DNA of 64,000 bases, taken from NCBI RefSeq assembly GCF_003144245.1, contig NW_020289975.1, positions 2,313,496 to 2,377,495 on the forward strand, given 5' to 3'. Source of the DNA: Jaminaea rosea (taxonomy: Eukaryota > Basidiomycota > Exobasidiomycetes > Microstromatales). Shown in pieces: positions 42,726 through 53,758 of the stretch. A program made the translations under genes and the position numbers. A model generated the notes under the pieces. It was not told the origin of the DNA, searched no databases, and worked only from the letters and a program-made list of their open reading frames with translations. The stretch's first letter is position 1; each line of letters begins with the position of its first letter.

Positions 42726-45305
42726 TCATGCCAATCGCGGCGCGGCTGTGGGCTCGCTGCGTCTGGCATTGTTGCCTCCGCAGGGAAAGCCAGAGGGCAG
42801 CGTCCCGTTATAGTATGGGTCGGTAGGGTAGGGGCAATTAGCGATGGCCGTGTACATCGGCGCCGTATCGCTCGGGTTGAACCATGCGCCCACGCTGGGC
42901 AAGGCTTGCTTAGCGACTGTCGCAGAGTACGTCGGGCTGGGCACGGTGAGGATGGGACCCGTAGCCGTATATGAGGGCAAGTTGGAAACGGGGTCCGTCA
43001 TCGAAGCGGTTGCCTGACCGTTGGTCGTCTGCAGCGTCGCGGGCGGCCATGCGTAGCTGCCCGTGCTGATGCTGTAGCCCTGAGCTTTGCCGGTCTGCCA
43101 CGCCTGGAAGCTACCAGACCAGGACGTCGAGGAGCTTGAGATGGTCAGCGATTTGGCCTCGTTCTGGCACGCGCCAGCGACGATGTCGTTGATGTTCGTG
43201 GGCATCCAGCCCTGCTGCAGCCCCAGCTTGTAGTTCCACATCGGATTGACCGTATCGCCTGTGTCAATCGAGTTTCCAATGTGCCACGTCCAGAAGAAGA
43301 AGTTGCGCAAGCTGGACATCTGAGCAATGGCGAAACGCTTCAGGTTGGCCTTGCGAGTGTCATCAAAGCTCTGCCAGTTGTCCCAACCCTCGCACGAGCC
43401 ATAGCGCTGAGTCGAGCCAGGGTAGGTGCCCTCGTAACGAGTGCCCTGGTTGACATTATTGAGATAGAGACCGCAGTCATTGAGCGCGAGCGACCACTCG
43501 CCAGCCATGTAGGCTCCATTGCTAGCCAGAGCCGAGTCGGTGTTGTGCGCAAAGTTCGAGCAGACGTTGCTGATGCCGGCATCGTACGAGTCACCAAAGG
43601 GCGGCGTGAAGCAAATGTACGGATGCGTGTCGTAGGCCACTCGGTCAGCGTTGGTCAGGAAACCATTGTACGAATTGACGCCCATGAAGCCATCGTGGAG
43701 GCCGATGAATGGACCATTGCCTTCACCAGTGCCGGTGATGTTACGAATCATGGTGTAGGCCTCGACGTAGAAGGACTTGAGCTGGTCTAAACCGATACCA
43801 CGGGGGATGTTGGGCTCGTTGAGGATCGAGACGAGGGGAACGACTTTGCGGATCTCGGGCTGCGAAGTGAACTCGATCATGGTGCGGATGTAGTTGAGGG
43901 TGCGCTGAGCATTGGCAATGCCCATGACACCGTTGAGCCAGGCGAAGGAGTTGAGGCGACCAGAGTGGTTGTACGTGTTCTGTCCACCAGGCACAGCGTG
44001 GAGGTCGAGGTTGATGCGGAGACCGTACTTGCGGGCCCACTTGATGGCTTTAAGCACGTACTCCCAAGAAACCTTTGCCAAGTACGGCTCGCCACTGATT
44101 GTCTCAAAGGCCCAGAAACCAATCGGAAGCCGCACCCAGTTCAGACCAGCTCCAGCAATCATGGCAAAGTCTTGCTCGGTGATGAAGTTATCGTAGTGGT
44201 CTCGCATCTTCTTTTCAAGGTTTGCCTGGCCGCCCTCGCTGAGCCATTGGTTCGAGAGAGTGTATTCGTCGACGGCAGGGCTCGAAGTGTTGGCGTAGGG
44301 CTGGTAGAGGGAAGGGGCGATGAAGGGTTCGGTGATGAGCCATCCTCCGAGGTTGACGCCAAACATGCGGTCGTTGGCCCAGTCCCAATCTTGGCTCAGA
44401 GGCTTGGTATAGCTCTGAGCTCGAGCAGAATCGTTGAGGAAGTCTGAAACCCAGAAGCCGCCATACTGATTAATGTACGTAAAGCTGGAGCCATTGCCCA
44501 AGTCGATGACGGTGCCGTTGCCACCTGTAGTGAGCAGCTCGCCGTTCTTGCCATGGCCATGCCCGTCCGTCTCCGTTGTGCCCTTGGCTTTGCCGCTGCC
44601 GCCATCGCCGCCGTAAATGATGGCGACTGGTACCGCGACTGCAATGACGACGATGGCGACAATGACCGCAAGGATAGTGATGATGATGCACTTTTTGCGC
44701 TTCGAGGCCCCGGCGCCGATGCCATACCGCGAGAGGTGAGCTGCACGAGGATGACCGTCGCCACTCCCACCGCCTGGCTCTTTTGAGCGGTCCCAGCTGC
44801 CGCCCTCGTACTTGTCCATGGCCACAGCATTGAGACCCGCTACAGAATCGTAGTCGCGGCCAAGCATGGCAGTGCTGCTGAAAGAGTGTGTGCGCGACTT
44901 GTCTCTTGGCATCCCGGCCTCGTTGAAGTTGGCATACGAGGCCGCCGACGAGAAGGCGCCGCTACGTCGGTCTGTGTTGAGCCATGCTGGCGTCGATCGG
45001 CCGCTTTGAGGAAAGTGGCCTGCATCCTCGCTGACCGGAACTGCCGAATAGCGCGAGTTGCGAACAGACGACATCGGTGGAGATCGCAGCGAGCCAACGC
45101 CTGGCTCTTCGAGGCCCGGGCTACCAAGAGGTGAGGTGGCCCTGTCGCTGCTGCCATCGTGGTAGGACTGTCCAGCCCATGACGGCATACGAGAGCCCGA
45201 CTCGAGGTGGGGCGAGTAAGGCGTGCGCAGATTCGGGCTTTCACCTCCGGCAATTTCGCTGCGTCGGCGAGATGACGAGTCACCTGATGCTGGTGGCGCA
45301 ACCAT
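42726..45305 (-). CDS. Membrane-anchored GH5 exo-beta-1,3-glucanase
   Basis: Single exon, 859 residues. A disordered cytosolic N-terminus (about 200 residues) precedes a single transmembrane anchor at about residues 206-230 (type II, preceded by SKRKK). The outer part is a glycoside hydrolase family 5 catalytic domain with FGVNLGGWLITEPFI, LNWVRLPIGFWAFE, LDLHAVPGGQN, acid/base Glu in SILNEPNIP, YDTHPYICF and nucleophile Glu in MAGEWSLALNDC. These match fungal EXG-type exo-1,3-beta-glucanases that trim or remodel cell-wall glucan. A Ser/Thr-rich C-terminus follows. The membrane-anchored form resembles ExgD/EXG3-like enzymes in other fungi. Confidence 0.93.
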   Translation of the reverse strand: MVAPPASGDSSSRRRSEIAGGESPNLRTPYSPHLESGSRMPSWAGQSYHDGSSDRATSPLGSPGLEEPGVGSLRSPPMSSVRNSRYSAVPVSEDAGHFPQSGRSTPAWLNTDRRSGAFSSAASYANFNEAGMPRDKSRTHSFSSTAMLGRDYDSVAGLNAVAMDKYEGGSWDRSKEPGGGSGDGHPRAAHLSRYGIGAGASKRKKCIIITILAVIVAIVVIAVAVPVAIIYGGDGGSGKAKGTTETDGHGHGKNGELLTTGGNGTVIDLGNGSSFTYINQYGGFWVSDFLNDSARAQSYTKPLSQDWDWANDRMFGVNLGGWLITEPFIAPSLYQPYANTSSPAVDEYTLSNQWLSEGGQANLEKKMRDHYDNFITEQDFAMIAGAGLNWVRLPIGFWAFETISGEPYLAKVSWEYVLKAIKWARKYGLRINLDLHAVPGGQNTYNHSGRLNSFAWLNGVMGIANAQRTLNYIRTMIEFTSQPEIRKVVPLVSILNEPNIPRGIGLDQLKSFYVEAYTMIRNITGTGEGNGPFIGLHDGFMGVNSYNGFLTNADRVAYDTHPYICFTPPFGDSYDAGISNVCSNFAHNTDSALASNGAYMAGEWSLALNDCGLYLNNVNQGTRYEGTYPGSTQRYGSCEGWDNWQSFDDTRKANLKRFAIAQMSSLRNFFFWTWHIGNSIDTGDTVNPMWNYKLGLQQGWMPTNINDIVAGACQNEAKSLTISSSSTSWSGSFQAWQTGKAQGYSISTGSYAWPPATLQTTNGQATASMTDPVSNLPSYTATGPILTVPSPTYSATVAKQALPSVGAWFNPSDTAPMYTAIANCPYPTDPYYNGTLPSGFPCGGNNARRSEPTAAPRLA

Positions 45306-46606
45306 GGTCGCCGCGAAGACTTCGAATGGGTGGGAAGGACCTTATGCGCGAGTGTGAGTGCGAGTGGCAGTGCAAATTCACCAAAGATCGAAGGTGAGGG
45401 GAAGAGGAGTGAGGTGGATACGACGACGACGAGGAGGAGGAGGATGACGAGGAGGACTGTGCTGGATGACAAGGAGAAGAGATGGAGTCGTTATCGTCGA
45501 AACGTGCTGCTGTGACCCGCTCCGAGATGGTGAAAGGGAGAGCAGTCTCCGCCAGAATAGAAAGAGAGTAGGAAGAGAGTCGAGAGCGACGAGGTTGGTG
45601 ATGAAGGAGGACAACAGAAAGCGACGATGCCACGAGATGACCGAGGTTCACAGGGTCTCAACCGCGAAATCCAATCGTCGTCGCTCCCCCCTCGCCCGCC
45701 GCTGCCGCCGCCTCTGTCCGCCGGCTGCTGCCCCGGGCCGCCTTGGCTCGCAGGTTCGCGCAGCAACAGCAGCTAGCATCTCCCTCTCAATATTCAACAA
45801 TCATTAGCCCCCGAATCCGCGTTCCATTAGCTTCATTTCTCGTCTCGTGGTGCTTAAAATGCGTGCGTGAGATTTCAGAGCACAATTGGCTGGCACTTTC
45901 TGCCAAGCAGTGGCAGCGGCTAAGCATGGTGATAGTCAAGGGCGTGCGGCGGCGTCGATTGTGTGACCGGAGCTGAGTCGATCGCTTCGTAGAGATGCGC
46001 GGAAACCTGGCCACGCCACCTCGACCTCAGGGCTCTTTTTCCAATCGCCGACGATAGGGAGCCTGCCACGGGACCTTGAGGGAGGAACAGGCAGACGAAC
46101 AGGCAGTCAGGCAAGGGAGATGACGGATATCGCAGCGCACCCCGAGCGTTGCAGGGTGCGATGCCTGACGACGACGGAGGCCCGGCGACACCCTTCTCTC
46201 GAGCATCACGAGAAGGCAGTTGCTTGCTTGCTTGCTTGCCATGAGGCAGGCAGACACTGGAGGCTTATGTAAGCGCGCAAAGACACGGCGACAACAGCAA
46301 CTTCGGATCACCTTCGCCGTCGTTTTTTGCTTTTCATCGATACACCCCCGTTCAAAAGACAATCTCTTCATCGATTCACCTTGCATTTAGCGACATAATC
46401 TAGCTGAAGAGCACAGTCACAGACACACCAGGCGTCTGGTCTTTCACTTACCAGTGACACGGGGCCATAGCTACAGCGAAGCGACCCACAGTACATGCTC
46501 TGACCAAGATGCGCGTCCTCGACCTCACAATGCACACCATGCACGCGCACCTGTCGCCTTTGCCGAATGCCTGGAGCAGCTGAATTTGCAGTCCATTCGA
46601 CAATCT
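45306..46606. other. Intergenic, GH5 upstream region
   Basis: About 1.3 kb between GH5 and the first HODM-like gene. It holds the GH5 promoter and a TGCT microsatellite at 46220-46239. Frames here are short, with no domain or clear start. Confidence 0.5.
46220..46239. repeat. (TGCT)n microsatellite
   Basis: Five tetranucleotide units, the last one altered. Confidence 0.8.
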
Positions 46607-48274
46607 TCAGAAGGGATACGCTCGTTTAGCAGCCAGGATCTCCTCGGCGCTGCCGGTAAAGATACCAGAGGCGACCTGCTCCTCGTGGGCAGCGTCCAGG
46701 TACGGCAGGCAGACGTCTCTGAAGCGCCTAACTCCCTTGTACCACTGAACGTCCTCTGGCCAACTTCGCATGGCACTGGCAAGGCGACCGGGCACACCGG
46801 GCTCCTTGGCCATGGTCGGGATCGGGGTCAAATGCGTACGAATAGTAAAGAGTACGGCTCCAGACTTGGGCAGCTTGCGCAGTGTCTGCCGCTCGGACCG
46901 CATCGCGATTTCTTCCGGGCGTGTTGCTGCGGGCGGAGCCTGGCGCTCGTAATGGATGCCGTCCTCAGGCTTGACGACACTGCGCTTGACGGTGTGGTCA
47001 AAGAGCGCCTCTGGACCATTGGAGCTGTGGGACCAAGAGAGCTCGACAGGATCGTGCAAAGCTCCTTGTCCTCGCTTGCCCCTCAGAGACAGAGCCGCGG
47101 CATCTTCTGCACCGACTTTTGTTGGATGCAGCGTGCCACGGTGAAACTCGTCGAGAAGGGCAAGAGGGTCTGTGACCTCAGGGCTAAAGACTTGGAAGAA
47201 GTACTAGTGGGCGGGCAAAGGTGCGTCAGCGCTGTCGGCTCGCAGCTTCGTGGGGTCGCCTCGACACGGTGGTACCCACATTGTTGCGCTCGGCCAGCGT
47301 CGTTGGCTTAAGCTTTGTAAACCAGCGATCCATTGGCCCCATGAGACGCTCCTCATACTGCGCAACTTTGCCAGTGAGGTGGATCTGCCGCAGAGTTAGA
47401 CCTAAAGAACGGAATGACGTGGGGTTAGTCTGCATCGCCGCTGGCTTCTCTTGCGCACGCTGCTCACCGATCTTCTCATCAAGGCGCCAGAACCCCGCTG
47501 CACAGATGCTCCCGCCGATAAAACGATATTGCCCCTCGGCTTCGCCCTCGAGGTCGGGTAGGAGCAGGGCGAGATCATCGGGCACGAGTTCTCCCGCCAC
47601 CCGCCAGGCGTTGTCGCCGCCGAGTTCTTCCTCGTACAGCTTCCATTCCTTGGCCGGCAGACCTAGTTGAGGATGGGCGAGGCGTCGAACGCCGGTGATC
47701 TGGGCGCCGTCGTCGGGCGAAAGGTGAGAGCCTTCTGGTACCGTCACAAAGAATTGCGGGTACTTTTGAGCTAGGAATGAGGCAATTGCTCGTGCGGCTT
47801 CCAGCGAGGCTGCCTCGTGCCGTTTGAAGGAGGGCCCTCCGACGATCTGGTAGCTCGAGCTACCATACAGCTCGTGTCTAGCCTCGCGAATGCGTATGTA
47901 GGACGGGTAGGAGGCGAAGAGACTCAGCCAGTCGTGCGTCGCAATGGTCCGTAGGCCCATGGTGACCTGTAACAAAGACGTGTCAGGCGGCACTCGCGAA
48001 ACGAACAGCCGACGGAGAGACTCGCCTGATAGCTCGACCATCTAAATGGCCTATACATCGCCTCCTTCTCAGCGGTCAAGTCGAACGAGTCGGGAACCGG
48101 ATCCGTGCGAAACGCTTTGTACTCGTGCGCGCCCTCGCCGCCGCCGCCGTCGCGACCTCGCGCAGCCGTCTTCTCGTCGAGGGCAACGGCATCTTGCTTA
48201 AGGCAAAGGTAGAGGTGTCGGAGGCCGATGATGCCTGACAGCGCGGCAAGGATGATGATCCAGTAGCTATCCAT
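46607..48274 (-). CDS. HODM-like (DUF3445, heme-dependent oxidative N-demethylase alpha-type) protein 1
   Basis: Four exons, 48274-48026, 47966-47468, 47401-47280 and 47203-46607, give 488 residues. Intron 1 is 59 nt with a GC donor (CAG|GCGAGT). Residues 4-22 (YWIIILAALSGIIGLRH) form a membrane anchor. The remainder fits the fungal DUF3445/HODM family: YRPFRWSSYQVTMGLR across the first splice, VPDDLALLLP, GSICAAGFWRLDEKIG, LKPTTLAERNN, RSERQTLRKLPKSGAVLFTI and PGRLASAMRSW. The bacterial family member oxidatively demethylates dimethylamine using heme; the fungal substrate is unknown. It is paralogous to the next gene upstream, 348 bp away on the same strand. Confidence 0.85.
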
Positions 48275-48622
48275 TCTGCCAGTAAGGAGTGAAGTTCAAC
48301 ACAGAGGTTGCGAGCGCAACAAGATCGTCGTCCTCTTCAGATCAAGCGCAACGATGTCGTCCTCTTCAATCAAAGACACTCCAATGCGTGGTCACGCGAT
48401 AAGGGAGACTGGACCGGCGCGATAACGGAGGCCCGTGCGAGTCAGGCACCTGGCCCGTGCGACGCAGTGCAGCCAGACCCAGGAGCTAAAGCAGGGTCAC
48501 ACTTGGATTCATAATTGAGGCTAAATGAGCGCGAGCGGAGAATAACAAGCGGGGGCGAGATACGACATCTGGCGCTCGGGTGCCAAGGGAAGTCCTCCCA
48601 TCAGAGCGTCGCCGTCCGACGC
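48275..48622. other. Intergenic between the two HODM-like genes
   Basis: A 348-bp gap that must include the promoter of HODM-like gene 1. No frame or motif of note is visible. Confidence 0.5.
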
Positions 48623-49967
48623 TCAGGTGTCAAGAGCAGCTTCATCATTGAAGCGTCGGAATGACGCAGGGTCAGCCGCGTCTTCCTCCGTGATGACCCC
48701 GCTTTCCAACTGCTTGCGATGAAGCGACTCGAGATACGGCAAGACCGAATTCTGATAGGACGGGGCGTCTTTGTACTTGAGAAAACGGTCGGCGGAGTCC
48801 TGGTGTATTTTGAGCAGCAATTGAGGTAGCAGCGGGCTGTGCTCGAGCGCCGACAAGGGGCGACGCATAGGATGAACGCCAAAGAAGATTACGCCAGTGC
48901 GAGGCATCTTGACAAACGTCTGGTGGTCGAGGCGCAAGAGTAGCTTAGAGGCGTCTTCGGTCTGCGCTGCTTCAGGGGCGCGGCCTTGAAGATGGCAAGG
49001 TCGCACGGGCTGAGCGCGAGCGCCGTTCTTGCCGACATGTAGGGGAAGAGGTCCTGCGAGTGGCGTCCAGAAGAGATCGTCGTCGGGCTCGGTGAAGCCC
49101 CAGCTCGTCCGCTCAAAGGGCTTATCTGCGGCCATCCGCGTAAAGGATCGCTCGACGCTCTTGAGCAGCTTCTCGTTGAAATCGGGCACGGGCGAGTGGG
49201 TATCGTGTAGCGAGAGGCCAATCTTGTCGGAGAGGAGATAGAAGCCCGGGAAAGCTACCAAGCCGCCAGCGCAAATCCAAGAGCCGTCTTGAAGAGGGGC
49301 AGCGATGAGGAAATCGTCCTGTACGAGACCGGAGACGACTCGCAATGCCGATGTACCGGATTTGAGCTGACCGTTCGGGTTGTACAGATCCAAGCGCTCC
49401 TCCGTGACGAGATTGTGAATGATTCTTCCTGGTTCAATCCACTGAAAGAGGCGCGGGTATCGCGTGACGAGCCATTGCGAAAGCAGCTCAAGCAGCTCGC
49501 CGCATGCTTCATCGACGCACGGCAGAGTGTCGCACACGACAGCTCCCTGCGTCTCCACGAGCTGTTTCTTGTAAGCCAAATCGGCGCGGTAGAAGTGGTC
49601 CGGCTCGATCCAATGCTCTGGCAGCATTGGCTGATGGGCCATCGTCTGAAAGTAGGGGTAGCGAATCGTCTTGTTTGCAAAGATGTGGTCGCGCGCCGAG
49701 TGGCCGTCCAGCGTCTCCGGCGTCAGCGTCGTGTCAGGTCGAGGAGGCGGCATTCGAGGTTGCTCTGCTGCAGCGGTATAATACGAGGTCAGAGAGGGCT
49801 TTGTGAAGATGAGGGGGCTGGAACGCACCTTTGGACAAGCCTTCTTTGTCTGCACTGCTTGCGCCAGTCCCCTTGCCTCCCTGGGCGAGATACCATCGCG
49901 ATATGGCATATGCAGCGTAGCAGACCAGGGCGGTCGCGGCCAGGAATACATCGAGTTGATACGACAT
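48623..49967 (-). CDS. HODM-like (DUF3445) protein 2
   Basis: Two exons, 49967-49829 and 49767-48623, with a 61-nt intron in phase 1, give 427 residues. Residues about 7-24 (VFLAATALVCYAAYAIS) are an N-terminal membrane anchor. The body shares the order of motifs of HODM-like protein 1: ELLELLSQWLVTRYPRLF, SGLVQDDFLIAAP, GGLVAFPGFYLLSDKIGLSL, RLDHQTFVKMPRTGVIFFG, and a C-terminal helix with ESLHRKQLESGVIT. It is more divergent than protein 1: the RSERQTLR box of the family is RLDHQTFV here. Function is inferred from family only. It is divergent from the 2OG oxygenase across a 622-bp promoter region. Confidence 0.82.
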
Positions 49968-50589
49968 GTTGCTCAAAGGCGATGTTGTCGTTGATGAGGA
50001 GAGGTGAAAAGGAAGTTGCGACAACGACACGTCCCCTTCGGTCGTGGAGAAAGCCCCGCACCATTTTAAGCGCACAGGGTCATGGGCCCCGGATGTCGCG
50101 ACGCTCCGTGTGCGGATTGGACCCAGGAAGCGAGCGCCCTGGAACGTCACGCCGCGTCGCAATTAGCGCTCTCCCACACGACAACAACTGATCGACGCTC
50201 GAGATAGTCAGCAATCCAGTCGCCTTCGTCGCGCTGCCTTTCCAGAATGCTTATGATTTAGCTCGTTCATCTTGTTTCATGCCGCACGAATCGCGCGTGA
50301 CCATGTCATGCAGGGGCTCAGCATTGCGGGGAAGGTCATGAGATCTCGAGCCGCTTGGCGTATCCCACCGTGGCAATCTCTAGCCTATCTCTTGCCAGTC
50401 CAGACAAGGATATAAAACAACGATAGAGCGACGAGTCGACGATACGCTATCGTCAAGTCGCTATCTAGCATACCTTGCTCGACACCTTGCGCCGCCAAGA
50501 TAACGAGCCACGTCTTTGACTACCTCATACGCCACACATCTCCTCTCCCTCACACGACAACACCTCCCAGACTACCAGTCACACACATT
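49968..50589. promoter_or_regulatory. Divergent promoter of HODM-like gene 2 and the 2OG oxygenase
   Basis: A 622-bp region between divergent start codons. A clear TATAAAA lies at 50411-50417, 173 bp before the oxygenase ATG. This is one of the few obvious TATA boxes in the window and suggests regulated rather than constitutive expression. Confidence 0.6.
50411..50417 (+). promoter_or_regulatory. TATA box of the 2OG oxygenase gene
   Basis: Perfect TATAAAA upstream of the start codon at 50590. The distance allows a leader of roughly 100-140 nt. Confidence 0.55.
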
Positions 50590-51868
50590 ATGCAAACTAT
50601 CGAAGAGCCTCACACTACCGCCGCTGGACATCATGACGTCGCCTTTGACCCTGCGCGTCACCTTGCCTTTGAGCCTCCCAAGGAGCGACTGACCATGTCT
50701 CAGCTTGGTCTGGGCGACACGCCGGCGCCAGTGAGTACCTACGATACTGCGACGCGTGACGCCGCCTGACGCTCACGACTCTGCTTCATCCTTTAGTCTG
50801 GCGTTGCAGTCACCTCTCCATTCTCTCTGGCCTCGCCGACTGGAGTTCGTGAACTTCGTGCCTCGCTTTTGCAGCCAAAGTGCATCGCCAAGCACCTTGT
50901 CTGGAACGATCTAAACGGTCCTCACGCTCAGCTTCGCGGAATGGCGCCTCACACCGCCAAGTTCATCTACGACTTCTGGACGCACCCCGAGACGATGCGC
51001 GCCCTCTGCGAGGCTGCCAATGAGGAATTGGTTCCGTTCTACGACTACGAGATCGGTTCCACTAACGTGAGTGATACGCTGAGCTCTACAGTCGTTTCGC
51101 CACGCGTCAAGCTAACCAGCAGTCCTTCACGATCGCCAGTTCCAAGTCCCTGCCGGCAAGGAGCGAGGCCAGTACATCAAGTCCCTCTCCGCGGACCCCT
51201 TCGCGAACGCTGGACGCGCTAGCGCGGGCAATGCACAGTCGTCTGCCTCATCTGAGGACACCGACGATGCTCCCCCTGTGGTCGGTTTCCACCGTGACGC
51301 GTATCCATGGGTCTGCGTGCTCATGCTGTCCGACGTCTCGGGCATGAAGGGCGGGGAGACGGCTCTGCGAATGGGGTCGGGCGAACTCTTCAAGGCTCGA
51401 GGACCGGCCCTTGGGTCCGCTGTCATGATGCAAGGCGGCTACATCACGCACGCCGCACTGCCAGCTCAGGCAGTACCCGGTGCTAGCAGCGAACGCATCA
51501 CCATGGTTACGGCCTTCCGCAAGCGCGACGCCTTTGGATGGAAGGACATCTCAAACTTGGGCAACATTCGCACGGCCTCCAACTGGAACGAGATCTACGC
51601 ACAGTGGGTCGTCTCCCGACTCGAGGGTATCCAAGAGAAGGCCGCCGGCTTCCAGCGAGTCCTTGAGGCGAGGCGACGCTACGTTCAGCAGCGTTACAAC
51701 GACGGATTTTTGCAGGCGCCCATCATCACTCATGACGAGGTGCTGCGCTTCAAGGAGGAGCTCGATGAACACCTCCAGCGCGCCCTCGATGAGATGAAGC
51801 CCTACGGAGACCCCACTGATCTCTGGACGCCGCGCTTGCCCGGTGTTAACAGTAACGCCAGCCTCTAA
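50590..51868 (+). CDS. 2-oxoglutarate/Fe(II)-dependent oxygenase of a fungal family
   Basis: Three exons, 50590-50730, 50797-51066 and 51140-51868, all phase 0, with 66- and 73-nt introns, give 379 residues. The double-stranded beta-helix core holds the metal triad: His188 and Asp190 in FHRDAYPW and His241 in GGYITHAALP, plus Arg256 (ERITMVTAFR) for 2-oxoglutarate. Between them lie VCVLMLSDVSGMKGGETALR and RGPALGSAVMMQGG, which recur in a fungal 2OG-oxygenase family. A C-terminal helical part follows. Such enzymes hydroxylate or demethylate small molecules; the substrate is unknown. Exon 3 was placed by the only acceptor that keeps the family frame. Confidence 0.85.
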
Positions 51869-52008
51869 GCCACTCATCACCGGCGGCTCACTCGTGCGCT
51901 TGACGCGCCCATCATCAGCTCTATACCTTCTCTGTCAATGTTTCTTTCTCAATCTCTTGACGCTATTCGAATTCTATCATGCTTGTGACAATATCTCGCT
52001 GGACGCGC

Positions 52009-53758
52009 CTACAGATTCTCTTCTGGGGGACCGCGGTAGACCTTCCTCGCGTGAACAGCGTACCATATACCTGCAAGCCCGCAAAGCCCCACAAGCACCA
52101 CTGACGCATAGTTCATCGCAACACTCGTGGTGGGCAGCGAGGTTGGCATGCAGAAGAGGACGAGCTCGAATAGGATCCACGCAAGGCTGACGACGTTGTT
52201 GACCCAGCCCAGAATGGTTCCGGGGCACCTGAAGCGAGCCTTGGAGACCTGAGCCCGTCCGTTGGCCATGGACAAGACAATGGGCACACCGTAGCTGAGA
52301 GACAGGGCAACGACGCCCACGGACACAAAGGCTGTGAACGCGCTGGTGCTCCCTAGATTGATGAGGCCCAAGAGCATTTGCACAACCGTCAGAACGACCA
52401 ATGACTCGATCGGGACTCCAAAGTGCGGGTGGATGCGCGACAGCATCGACCCCATTGGCGTCCCAGCATCTCGCGCAAATGCCCAAAGACACCGCGATGC
52501 CGCTACGGTGATGCTCAGCGAGCAAAAGAGCGTGATGACGAGGACGAGGAAGGTCAGCGCGAGGCCTCCACCAGGCGAGTCCATGACGGTGGCGTAGATG
52601 TAGGGCAGCGCTTGCGAGCCGGCATTGGCAACAATGTCGGCGGGTGAGGGCATTGTGAAGCAAATGGGCATCACGAAGAAGAGGCCAGCAATGCCGCCGA
52701 CAGGAATGCACAGAGCAATGGCCTGAGGCAGCTTCACCGCCGCGTCTCGGCATTCTTCTGCCATGCTCGTGATCATGCCAATTCCTGAGAACGTGTACGC
52801 GGCCTAACGTACGTGGTGTGGCGCGGGTGAGCTGGCGCCATGGTGAATCTCATGCACATGCGTACTCACGGGCAGCAGTCCGATGAAAAAGGTGAAGCCT
52901 CCCCAGCCCGCCAGCGACTTGTCGTAGTTGCCCAAAGCTTGCGATATTGAGCTTCTGCCAACGCCCGCCTTTACAGAGAGGGCGATGAGCGTGACGACTA
53001 TGGTCACTGCTGTAAAAGCTGCGCTGGCGGTATCGACGTACGGCAGGATCTTATTGGCAAAGACGCACAAGACCAGGCTGAAGAGACACACGGCGTAGAA
53101 GATTAACAGCAGCTGCCATGCTTCTGCCGTAAAGTCGGCATCGTTAAGGGTGATGCAGGCGCTGATGAGCGACGCGAACCCGAAGTTGACCGAAAGCGTG
53201 ATTGTGAGGTTGCCGATCAGCCAGATCCATCCTGTCTGGCCGCAAGCAGCATAGAGAGAGAGCGGTGGAGTGAGCGGTGGAGTGAAACGTGAGCGTGCGG
53301 GGTCATCGCGCGGCGGGGTCACGCGCCTCGTCGGACTGACCGGTGGCATAAGCAGCTAGCGCACGGTGTTCCTTGGCCAACTGAAAGCTCCAATAGTGTG
53401 GTCCAGCGGACGTCGGCCAACGCGAGGCCAGTTCCGCAAGAGAGATGGCCACGCACTCGTTGAGGATGCATACAACGATCCAGCCCACGAAGATGGAGAG
53501 CTGGCCTCCGCCGTAGACAGCAGAGAGGATGGTGCTGCCTTGGCCATATGGGATAGCAGCGATCGCAAGACTCTGAAAGAGGAGGGTGAAAAGACTGCGA
53601 TTGCGCCGAAGATTGTGCTCAGGCTCATAGCCAAGCTGATGATGCAGGACGACGTTGTCGGTGTCTGAAGCGTCTTCCGGGGCGCGGTACGATGTCAAAC
53701 TGGCGCGAGGCTTGTCCTCGACGCTGCTAGAGGGTGTCTTTTCCTTGAAGTCGGGCAT
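52009..53758 (-). CDS. Amino-acid/choline-type permease (APC superfamily)
   Basis: Three exons, 53758-53341, 53231-52870 and 52803-52009, with 109- and 66-nt introns, give 524 residues. About twelve hydrophobic segments are visible. Family blocks include LFQSLAIAAIPYGQGSTIL, SLAELASRWPTSAGPHYW, ATGWIWLIGNLTITLSVNFG across the first splice, AAYTFSGIGMITSMAEECRD and CLWAFARDAGTPMGSML. This is the amino acid/choline transporter branch (Hnm1/Uga4/GabA-like), which imports choline, GABA, polyamine or similar amines at the plasma membrane. The substrate cannot be told from sequence. It is convergent with the 2OG oxygenase, 140 bp apart. Confidence 0.9.

Noticed and set aside
46454-47311. 285-codon plus-strand frame
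   Set aside because: It is the complement of HODM-like gene 1, whose exons give a recognisable protein.
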